From Actinomycetota bacterium (GTDB lineage: Bacteria; Cyanobacteriota; Vampirovibrionia; Obscuribacterales; Obscuribacteraceae), in NCBI GenBank assembly GCA_903970355.1, contig CAJCIF010000074.1, forward strand, positions 1 to 6,364: 6,364 nucleotides of DNA. Reading direction: 5' to 3'. The position numbers and the translations under genes are program-made. Shown piece after piece: positions 1 through 5,804 of the stretch (positions are counted from its first letter, which is position 1; each line of letters opens with the position of its first letter). The notes below the pieces were generated by a model. That model saw nothing but the letters and a program-made list of their open reading frames with translations, made no database searches and was not told the DNA's origin.

Positions 1-443
1 TCTACGATGTAAAACCACTTGCTATGACGAAGCCCTCTTCGAACCCCCATGTTTACGACGAGCCCGCTTTGAATGTCGTTGGTAAAATCTTTCGTTCACA
101 TCTAAGACCAACAGATCTTCTGATTAAGCCCAGGGAAAGAACGCTTGGGATAATTCTGCTTGATGCCGAAGATGTAGGAGCTATAGTGGTATGCAAGCGG
201 TTAATAAATGCTACTGCCCGCCAGCTCTTTTTTGGCAAAGGGGCTGTAGAGGTGACTTTGAAATTTGGAATTTCAAATCAGCTTGATGGTTTTGGAGGAG
301 CCGGTACGAGTTTGTTGAACACTGCCGAGCGTGCTTTAGAAAAAGCGATCAAAACGGAAAATTCGCCTTATTGCATTGCAGAACCGATTACCGGGCCCCA
401 GAAGTCGTTCGGCTTTAATCTGGACCATGGATCATTCGGCTAA
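1..443 (+). CDS. C-terminal part of a catalytically degenerate GGDEF-domain protein (5' end outside window)
   Basis: The reading frame is open from the first complete codon (position 3) to the stop at 441-443, so this is the 3' end of a longer gene. The ATG at 24 has no Shine-Dalgarno sequence and lies inside the domain, so it is probably not the true start. Numbering from that ATG, the stretch YDEPALNVVGKIFRSHLRPTD (11-31) matches the usual GGDEF-domain region ending in RxxD. The position of the GGDEF active-site loop reads RERTL (37-41), followed by GIILLD as in the normal strand after the loop. VEVTLKFGIS (about 75-84) and LLNTAERALEKA (97-108) match the normal VTVSIGIA and LL..AD.ALY.AK blocks. 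Known of the family: GGDEF makes c-di-GMP, and RxxD five residues upstream is the inhibitory c-di-GMP site. Seen here: the RPTD site (28-31) is intact and correctly spaced, while all catalytic residues are replaced. Inference: no cyclase activity, possible c-di-GMP receptor. N-terminal domains are unknown. It may share a transcript with the next gene, 117 bp downstream. Confidence 0.72.
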   Translation, partial: YDVKPLAMTKPSSNPHVYDEPALNVVGKIFRSHLRPTDLLIKPRERTLGIILLDAEDVGAIVVCKRLINATARQLFFGKGAVEVTLKFGISNQLDGFGGAGTSLLNTAERALEKAIKTENSPYCIAEPITGPQKSFGFNLDHGSFG

Positions 444-456
444 ATCATTCGGCTAA
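431..456 (+). repeat. 13-bp perfect tandem duplication across a stop codon
   Basis: The 13-base unit ATCATTCGGCTAA occurs twice back to back, at 431-443 and 444-456. The first copy encodes the last residues and the TAA stop of the degenerate GGDEF gene. The second lies just after the stop and is not translated. It looks like a recent slippage duplication. I see no function for it. Confidence 0.85.
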
Positions 457-560
457 ATTGGCTTCTAAATTCGTAGATTTTTTGCTTGTAAATCGATAGA
501 ACTGGGAAGATTAGAGTTAAACAGGGAAGACCTGTTTATTTTCACTTACCAGCCTTTTTT

Positions 561-1760
561 ATGAACAAAAGCGACCGGGAAATTAAGATTGGCGAACTCT
601 TAAAGGCGCTGGGTCTTGTTAAAGAGACCCAATTGGCCGAAACGCTACGACTGGCCGTGCAGGTCGGATTACCCCTGGGGCGTTCCCTTGTTGTAGCCGG
701 GCACCTTACAGAGGAGGAGCTCGATGTGGCTCTTGAACTGCAAGTGCTGATGAAGTCCGGTTCGATGACCCTGGGGGATGCAAAAAGAGTATTCGGCTTG
801 GTGACGGATGAGGGCATTGCACTAACAGAAGCACTTAATCGCCTTGGACGCGGTGATGCCAAAGACTTTCAGGCTTCCAATCAATTGTTGGGCAGTTTGC
901 TTTTAGATGCTCAGTTAATCAGCGCATCGCAGCTTGAAGAAGCTCAGCGTATGAGTTATGAATCCGGCTTCCCACTCAATCGCGCCCTGGGACTGCTTGG
1001 CTTTGTCCCTCACGCCGTTTTAGCGCGAGCTATAGAGCTGCAAACGATGATTGCAGACAGCAAAATCAATTATTTTGATGCCGTAAAACTTTTCAGTTCA
1101 AAGGGCTCAAGACGTTTGCGCGGGCATGATGCGACTGCCAGGCGGGGTCTGCAATCCGGGCAACGTGCCAGAGTTAAACTCTTGCAGATGCTTGTTGTCT
1201 CCGGTGTACTCTCCGAAGCCGACTTGATGAACGTAGTAGAAGATGCGCTGACAAGCAATGAACCATTTAGTGTGTTGCTGACAAAATCCGGTGCTCTCTC
1301 GCGAGAAACTCTCGATCTAGCTATTGAACTTCAGCTATCGATAAGCGATGGCAACCTTACTATACAAGCGGCTGCAGACGCGCTGAAATATGTTGCCACC
1401 GCAAGTAGTGGCAAAACCGAACTGCCACCCTCAGAACACATCAAACTGGGAGATTTGCTCAAGTGTTCCGGTCTGGTTGACTCAGAGGACATAACTCAAG
1501 CCCTTGAGTTAAGCAGTAAATATGCCAGCATGATCGGTAAAATGTTTGTTGTTTCAGGAGCTATTTCAGAGGCTACATTAATAGCTGCATTGCGCTGTCA
1601 GGCAGTTCTTCGCAAATCTCAGTTAAGCGTAGACGATGGCATTCGAGCCTTGCAATATGCCGAGCGCCAGGGCATGAGTTTCGATGAGGCCGTTGAATCT
1701 TTGGGATTGAACCTCGCCAACAATTCTATCCAAGACCAATCTTTGGCTTCAAACCAGTAA
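561..1760 (+). CDS. Protein of four tandem MshEN-type (GspE N-terminal-like) units
   Basis: This 399-residue protein is almost wholly repeats. Four units each contain two 24-residue motifs of the form xLGxxLLxxGLIxxxxLxxALxxQ, separated by exactly five residues: 9-32/38-61, 109-132/138-161, 206-229/235-258 and 295-318/324-347. Each unit is followed by a helical tail, for example SGSMTLGDAKRVF (66-78) and SQLSVDDGIRAL (353-364). Known: the c-di-GMP-binding MshEN domain, found at the N-terminus of type II secretion and type IV pilus ATPases, has two 24-residue RLGxx..Q motifs with a five-residue spacer. Seen here: the Gln is kept at the end of every second motif (61, 161, 258, 347) but is Ala or Ser in the first motifs. 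The Arg is Lys, Leu, Pro or Met. No Walker motifs, signal peptide or membrane segment is present, so this is not an ATPase but a stand-alone cytoplasmic repeat protein. ATG 561 is the only plausible start and lacks a nearby Shine-Dalgarno sequence. Role inferred: nucleotide sensing or protein scaffold. Domain kinship is fairly sure; ligand binding is not. Confidence 0.8.
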   Translation: MNKSDREIKIGELLKALGLVKETQLAETLRLAVQVGLPLGRSLVVAGHLTEEELDVALELQVLMKSGSMTLGDAKRVFGLVTDEGIALTEALNRLGRGDAKDFQASNQLLGSLLLDAQLISASQLEEAQRMSYESGFPLNRALGLLGFVPHAVLARAIELQTMIADSKINYFDAVKLFSSKGSRRLRGHDATARRGLQSGQRARVKLLQMLVVSGVLSEADLMNVVEDALTSNEPFSVLLTKSGALSRETLDLAIELQLSISDGNLTIQAAADALKYVATASSGKTELPPSEHIKLGDLLKCSGLVDSEDITQALELSSKYASMIGKMFVVSGAISEATLIAALRCQAVLRKSQLSVDDGIRALQYAERQGMSFDEAVESLGLNLANNSIQDQSLASNQ

Positions 1761-1798
1761 ATTTCATCATTGCAGTGGGAATCTCACGTAGCGCCTGA

Positions 1799-1844
1799 TC
1801 TATCGCAAAAGTGTGCGTTCACTTAGAATCCAAAATGCGATAGA
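1799..1844. promoter_or_regulatory. Nested inverted repeat upstream of the 690-residue gene (possible operator or leader structure)
   Basis: TCTATCGCA (1799-1807) and TGCGATAGA (1836-1844) are perfect 9-bp inverted repeats. Between them AAGTG (1809-1813) and CACTT (1820-1824) form a second, 5-bp inverted repeat around a six-base loop. The right outer arm overlaps a candidate -10 element at 1841-1846. No run of T follows, so it is not an intrinsic terminator on either strand. A regulator-binding site is one reading; no known operator consensus is recognised. Confidence 0.45.
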
Positions 1845-1846
1845 AA
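1818..1846 (+). promoter_or_regulatory. Candidate sigma-70 promoter for the 690-residue protein gene
   Basis: TTCACT (1818-1823) and TAGAAA (1841-1846) each match four of six bases of the -35 and -10 consensus, with a 17-bp spacer. Transcription would begin near 1853, giving a leader of about 30 bases. This is inferred from spacing and partial consensus only, and the family of sigma factor used here is unknown. Confidence 0.35.
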
Positions 1847-1856
1847 TGTCGCTTAG

Positions 1857-1883
1857 GTCCCCCAAGTCCCAAAAGTCCCAACA
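1857..1883 (+). repeat. Three 9-bp direct repeats (GTCCC-N4) abutting the start codon
   Basis: GTCCC begins at 1857, 1866 and 1875, with exact 9-bp periodicity: GTCCCCCAA, GTCCCAAAA, GTCCCAACA. The last base of the third unit is the A of the ATG at 1883. The array fills the place where a ribosome binding site would sit, and being C-rich it cannot pair with the 16S anti-Shine-Dalgarno sequence. In frame it could read as PSPKSPN, but there is no start codon between the stop at 1841-1843 and ATG 1883, so it is untranslated. Confidence 0.75.
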
Positions 1884-3955
1884 TGACTACCAATAACCCG
1901 CTGGATGGGAATCTCCCATTGCCCGGCGATCCGTTGCAATCTCCAAAAACCGCCTCGAACCCAACGATCATGCCTTATGACGAGTTCCAGCAGTTTCGTT
2001 CTGGAACAGTGCCAATCGCTAGCGTACCGTTCGAACCCAGAAGTTTTTATGCACCCTATTCAGGGGGCTTTGAGCAAGTATCATTCACGCCCCAATGGAA
2101 GCCTGATACGCCCGGTGCTTATGATGTTGGCCCGGATTTTGGTGATGATGTTGGTCCACCGGGATCATTTAGAAATGGAACACCTCCGAAACTTTCTGTA
2201 GAACTTAACGATAGTCCAAGTGCGAACCCAACCAATCCAAACGATCGCAAACCACCCACTGTTACCATTCAAAAGAACGGTGACATTACCGATCAAAACG
2301 GTAATGTCCTAACTCAAGAAGAATTGAACAACCCTCCTGTTGGACAAGATCTGGTCATACGCGTTGATGCGTCTAAATCAGACGCACCAAACGATAAGCA
2401 AAAGGATCTACTTGCGAAACTAACGGTCAACTGGGCAAGCCTCATCCAAAATACCTATGCTGATCAGTTGCGGCAAGGTCAAAATGCTGATGAAAGCACA
2501 CCTCCACCAGTTCAGATCAACGACGAAAGTCATGTACTGCCTCCGGAAATACACCAGCAATTTGGCAGTGATCCTCTACCAATTCAGTCTCCTCTGAATA
2601 TGGATCTGCCTACTGGCTCGGCAGAAATGCAAAACATGAGTAGTTCCATGGACAGGATGCGCGAAACGGGAACCGGTACTCGAACTTTTACCCGGCCGGA
2701 AATCCAAAATCAAGTGCCGCAAAACGATGCCGATGTTCCAGATTCCAAAATCGTAATTCCGACTTTGCAAGCGGTTTTAGATACCACAGCCGGATTGAAT
2801 AAATTGGATTCGGAAACCGGATCGAACTATGACGCGATACACCATCAACCAAATGGAATGTTCCGAGTTGGTCGATATGGCATAAGGCAAGAACTCGTTC
2901 AAAGCATGGTGCTCGACACAATGCAAAAATATGTCACTCCCGATCAACTGAAGCTGCTCGGTGATCCTCCTCCGAAAGATTGGGCTTCGCTTATGGAAGT
3001 GCTTAAGGAACATCCGGAATTGAAACAAGCCTTTGACCTCGCCATGAAAAACGCAATTATGGACATTGTTAGGCAACTGGCTGAAAAGGCAAAACGAGAC
3101 AATGACGAGCAAACAGCAAAATTCGCAAAGAGTCTTGAAGCCTTCACCAACAAGTTTGATGATCCAAAATTTGCAGATGGATTCACTGATTTCATCACTA
3201 AATTGGATGGCAAACACGGTGATATCAGCAAGGCAGATCTTGCAAAATACATGCCGAAAGAGTTCCAAGAGTTTGTAGTGCAAAATCGCCAGAACGCTTT
3301 TGCTGCAGCCATAGCCTCAGATCACAATCCGGAACACCTGACAGCGCAAGAGGCGGCTAAGGTTGTACTTGCGATCTATATGGGACGAGTGCCAACTGAT
3401 AGCGAAGCAAATGATCCCGGTGCCAAGAGATTCCTGGATGAAGCAACCAACTTTTACACGTTAGATCGCATGGGTCGTTTGAGCGCAAATGGCGCTGTGA
3501 CTGTGAGCGGCGTTAAAGATCAAAACGGCCATAACAGCATCCTTGCTCTTGCGGAAGGGCTCGTCGGCCAGAAACTTTGGGCGATGACACCATGGGCCGC
3601 TGCTACCAAGAATGGCGACTTGGGTTGTGCTGCATCAATGAGTTACTTGCTCAAAAAAGGTGGCGAAAAAATTGCAGGGAGCGCCGGCGTAGAAGAGCTT
3701 GTCAGTCAGCTCCAGCACAATGGTTGGGAATTGCACTTGGCCAGAACGCGTGAAGAACTGAATGATCCCAATAAAGTTATCGTCTACCGCGGTGCAACCA
3801 GAGAGCATATTGGAATGACGACAGGCAACGGTGGTGAAGTTGATAACAGCTCATCAACAGGTAAACTAACAGCCCGAACAATTGCGGAAAGCGACTCCTT
3901 CGATCCAAAGAAATTTCCTGGACGAGTTTATTACCTGGAAAAGAAAAACGCATAG
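1883..3955 (+). CDS. 690-residue protein with C-terminal NlpC/P60- or CHAP-like cysteine hydrolase domain
   Basis: Residues 1-290 are rich in Pro, Asn, Asp and Gln, probably disordered. Residues 291-345 contain a distinctive GMFRVGRYGI block (325-334). Residues 360-530 look helical and charged. The last 140 residues form a compact domain: GDLGCAASMSYLLKKGG (578-594), a helix VEELVSQLQHNGW (603-615), a strand KVIVYRG (631-637), EHIGMTTGNGGEVDNSSSTGK (641-661) and a final strand RVYYLE (681-686). Cys582 at the start of a helix, His642 on a strand and Asn655 are placed like the Cys/His/polar triad of NlpC/P60 and CHAP enzymes, which cut peptide bonds, usually in peptidoglycan. That is a resemblance in pattern, not a proven family match. 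No signal peptide, lipobox or membrane helix is seen, so secretion would need another route, or the target is intracellular. ATG 1883 is the only start after the in-frame stop at 1841. The gene ends 6 bp before the convergent DUF202 gene. Function is otherwise unknown. Confidence 0.72.
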   Translation: MTTNNPLDGNLPLPGDPLQSPKTASNPTIMPYDEFQQFRSGTVPIASVPFEPRSFYAPYSGGFEQVSFTPQWKPDTPGAYDVGPDFGDDVGPPGSFRNGTPPKLSVELNDSPSANPTNPNDRKPPTVTIQKNGDITDQNGNVLTQEELNNPPVGQDLVIRVDASKSDAPNDKQKDLLAKLTVNWASLIQNTYADQLRQGQNADESTPPPVQINDESHVLPPEIHQQFGSDPLPIQSPLNMDLPTGSAEMQNMSSSMDRMRETGTGTRTFTRPEIQNQVPQNDADVPDSKIVIPTLQAVLDTTAGLNKLDSETGSNYDAIHHQPNGMFRVGRYGIRQELVQSMVLDTMQKYVTPDQLKLLGDPPPKDWASLMEVLKEHPELKQAFDLAMKNAIMDIVRQLAEKAKRDNDEQTAKFAKSLEAFTNKFDDPKFADGFTDFITKLDGKHGDISKADLAKYMPKEFQEFVVQNRQNAFAAAIASDHNPEHLTAQEAAKVVLAIYMGRVPTDSEANDPGAKRFLDEATNFYTLDRMGRLSANGAVTVSGVKDQNGHNSILALAEGLVGQKLWAMTPWAAATKNGDLGCAASMSYLLKKGGEKIAGSAGVEELVSQLQHNGWELHLARTREELNDPNKVIVYRGATREHIGMTTGNGGEVDNSSSTGKLTARTIAESDSFDPKKFPGRVYYLEKKNA

Positions 3956-3961
3956 AAAGGC

Positions 3962-4348
3962 CTAAGGCAGTGTTGGCTGTTGTACCAAATACCACAACAT
4001 CAAAAAACCCAAAGCCATCATCACAGCTGCCAACGACAAGACCATGCGCACTCTAGACTTGTATTGTCGTTCGCGAATTTCTCTGCGTACCCGCAAGAAA
4101 GCATAAAGCGCCAGGATTATAGTCAATATGCCGCATAAAACTAGAACCATGCCCACATTAGCTGCATAGAGAATGATTTGGTTTGTATCATGCGAGCCAA
4201 GAATGAAACGCAGTTTAGCGATTACCACCCCTAAGCCGATCGTTGCCATGCCGGTGCGAAGCCAAGCTAAGTACGTCCTTTCATTGGCCAGATGTTCGCG
4301 CACACGCTCATCATCTATTGAATCTTGTGCTTTGGGATCTGCAGACAT
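3962..4348 (-). CDS. DUF202 (YidH-like) three-helix inner-membrane protein
   Basis: This 128-residue protein opens with a charged cytoplasmic segment and the DUF202 signature REHLANERTYLAWLRTG (17-33). Three hydrophobic segments follow, at about 27-47, 58-86 and 102-122, separated by a short polar loop (SHDTNQ) and a basic stretch RVRREIRERQYKSRVR (86-101). Length and layout are those of the family, whose members (E. coli YidH, for example) have no established biochemical role. The start follows the hisS stop by 10 bp, with AAAAGG on the minus strand two bases before the ATG, a weak and rather close ribosome binding site. The gene is therefore probably translated from the hisS transcript. It converges on the 690-residue gene with 6 bp between the two stop codons and no terminator between them. 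Family assignment is secure; function is unknown. Confidence 0.88.
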   Translation of the reverse strand: MSADPKAQDSIDDERVREHLANERTYLAWLRTGMATIGLGVVIAKLRFILGSHDTNQIILYAANVGMVLVLCGILTIILALYAFLRVRREIRERQYKSRVRMVLSLAAVMMALGFLMLWYLVQQPTLP

Positions 4349-4358
4349 TACCTTTTAT

Positions 4359-5645
4359 CTACTGAAAATCTTTGATCTCAACCTCAGCGCCCCGCATCTG
4401 AGCATGTGATTGGAAGCCCTGGGCTGCCAATTGATCTAATTGCTTTTTCAAATCCTTTTTACGCGGCAAAAGTGAAACGATCTGATCGCCTGAACGCAGT
4501 TCTTTTGCCTTTTGAAAGACAGTTATTGTGTCATCTCGATCCGGATCGAATATAAAAGCGATCTTGCGTACATTGGAGGTGGGACCGAGCTTTTGATCCA
4601 TCAGAATGCTCACGATCCGCTCAAAACCGATCGAAAAACCAACGGCAGGAACATCTCGGCCGCTCATTTTGCCAACCATTTTGTCGTAACGGCCTCCACC
4701 GGCAATTGAATAAGAAACACCAGCAGCACTGATCTCGAAAATCTGTCCGGTGTAATATCCCATGCCGCGAACGAGCGTGGGATCAAACACGATTTTGTAT
4801 TTGCCATTCGCGACATGCGTGATTGAACTCAAAACCATATTCAGGCGTTCAATTACAGTGGGGTCGCATTTTTCAGGAATGAAGTTACTGGGATTGATAC
4901 TATGCTCGGTGCCTATGCCGAGCTCACCCAAAATTTTTGTGAGCTTATCCACAGCCTCACGAGAATGCCCGTTGATGATAAGCTCTGCTGCTACACCGCC
5001 AATGCCGAGCTTATCGAGTTTGTCTATTTGAATGAAAAGATTGTCCTGTCTTGCCGGATCGAAACCGCAGACTTCAGTAAGTGTTGCCAGAACACGTCTA
5101 TCGTTCAAGCGAACAGTGAAGTGTTCGAAACCCAATTGCAAGAGCGCTTCCGAAGTGGCTTCAATAAGTTCAATTTCAGCAGTCTCAGACTTGATGCCGA
5201 AAGTATCAATGTCGCATTGAGTAAATTGCCGGTACCGGCCGGCTTGCGGGCTTTCGGCGCGAAATACGGAGCCTATTTGAATCGACTTGAAAGGATTGGG
5301 CAATGTGCCCTGGTTGTTTGCGTAGAATCTCACCAAAGGCACAGTAAGGTCGAAACGGAGACCAAGATCTGCTAAATCGTCACGTGCCACAATTGACTCC
5401 GCCAGAGTCTTGTCCAACTTTTCGCCCCGTTTGAGAATTTCGAAAATGAGCTGCAAATTCTCACCGCCGTCTCCACGTCTCAATTGGGCTATGTTTTCAA
5501 CTATTGGCGTTTCAATGCGCGTGAAGCCGAACCTTTCATATGTTTTTACAAGACTGGCAGTTGCCCAGTCTCGCAACGCTGCTTCTACGGGAAGAAAATC
5601 GCGCATCCCGCTTGCGGGTGCCGAGCTAACACTAACGCCGGTCAT
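4359..5645 (-). CDS. hisS: Histidyl-tRNA synthetase
   Basis: HisRS joins histidine to tRNA-His using ATP in the cytoplasm. The 428-residue product has all class II synthetase landmarks: GMRDFLP (13-19) leading to motif 1 with ETPIVE (45-50), motif 2 FRAESPQAGRYRQF (128-141), the histidine-specific block LVRGMGYYTG (291-300), AGGGRYD (315-321) and motif 3 AVGFSIGFERI (334-344). Length is normal overall (E. coli 424). Two things stand out. Where E. coli-type enzymes read LRPEGT and a QxG stretch after motif 2, this one reads LRFDLT (96-101) and QCDID (143-147), as in the archaeal/eukaryotic-like enzymes also found in some bacteria. Also, the C-terminal anticodon-binding domain (about 356-428) is roughly 20 residues shorter than usual. 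HisZ, the catalytically dead paralogue, is unlikely because the aminoacylation motifs and an anticodon-binding-like tail are present. The start is fixed by GAGGAG five bases upstream. First gene of a probable operon with the DUF202 gene. Confidence 0.95.
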   Translation of the reverse strand: MTGVSVSSAPASGMRDFLPVEAALRDWATASLVKTYERFGFTRIETPIVENIAQLRRGDGGENLQLIFEILKRGEKLDKTLAESIVARDDLADLGLRFDLTVPLVRFYANNQGTLPNPFKSIQIGSVFRAESPQAGRYRQFTQCDIDTFGIKSETAEIELIEATSEALLQLGFEHFTVRLNDRRVLATLTEVCGFDPARQDNLFIQIDKLDKLGIGGVAAELIINGHSREAVDKLTKILGELGIGTEHSINPSNFIPEKCDPTVIERLNMVLSSITHVANGKYKIVFDPTLVRGMGYYTGQIFEISAAGVSYSIAGGGRYDKMVGKMSGRDVPAVGFSIGFERIVSILMDQKLGPTSNVRKIAFIFDPDRDDTITVFQKAKELRSGDQIVSLLPRKKDLKKQLDQLAAQGFQSHAQMRGAEVEIKDFQ

Positions 5646-5650
5646 GAAAA

Positions 5651-5656
5651 CTCCTC
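5651..5656 (-). promoter_or_regulatory. Strong Shine-Dalgarno site of hisS
   Basis: On the minus strand GAGGAG precedes the ATG of hisS by five bases (TTTTC). It is the only near-consensus ribosome binding site in the window and fixes the start at 5645. Confidence 0.85.
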
Positions 5657-5715
5657 GTTCTGGAATGTTTTAGATTAGCACGGTGACGGAGATACTAACA
5701 AAAAGCAACTGCAAT

Positions 5716-5744
5716 CTATTAGAACATATAGAATAAATTGTTAA
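5716..5744 (-). promoter_or_regulatory. Candidate sigma-70 promoter of hisS
   Basis: On the minus strand TTAACA (5739-5744, five of six bases of the -35 consensus) and TAATAG (5716-5721, a weaker -10) are separated by exactly 17 bp of AT-rich DNA. Transcription would start near 5709 and give a leader of about 64 bases. The -35 element overlaps the T-run of the terminator of the preceding gene, so the two units sit end to end. A second, poorer candidate is TTGTTA with an 18-bp spacer to TAATCT, closer to the gene. Confidence 0.4.
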
Positions 5745-5778
5745 AAAAGAGGGGAGTCTGCTGACGGCTCCCCCCCTC
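5743..5778 (-). terminator. Rho-independent terminator of the unrecognised gene at 5805-6364
   Basis: Read on the minus strand, GGGGAG pairs with CTCCCC around an 11-base loop. The stem can be extended by G-U and G-C pairs, and the hairpin is followed at once by TTTTTT (5743-5748). It lies 27 bp after the stop of the minus-strand gene at 5805, as expected for its terminator. On the plus strand no T-run follows, so it works in one direction only. The 5' arm has three more Gs than the 3' arm has Cs, so the register can slip. Confidence 0.82.
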
Positions 5779-5804
5779 GGAAAAGAAAATTGGTTGACCC
5801 GACT

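Noticed and set aside
24..26. ATG as the start of the first gene
   Set aside because: The frame is open upstream to the window edge, no ribosome binding site precedes it, and the codons before it (YDVKPLA) fit the FDVDxFK region of a GGDEF domain.
464..483. Small hairpin TCTA/TAGA followed by six Ts after the first gene, a possible terminator
   Set aside because: The stem is only four AT-rich pairs, too weak to call an intrinsic terminator.
3206..3250. EF-hand-like stretch LDGKHGDISKADL in the 690-residue protein
   Set aside because: The Asp and Gly positions do not fit the 12-residue calcium-binding loop.
2777..3283. 168-codon open frame on the minus strand within the 690-residue gene
   Set aside because: It is an antisense shadow: cysteine- and phenylalanine-rich with no recognisable motif, and overlapped completely by a better coding frame.
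3978..3999. TGTTGT/ACAACA inverted repeat near the convergent stops
   Set aside because: Six AT-rich pairs with a ten-base loop, inside the DUF202 coding region, and followed by A rather than T on the plus strand.
4902..5375. 157-codon open frame on the plus strand within hisS
   Set aside because: hisS is unambiguous on the other strand; this frame is antisense to it and shows no domain.
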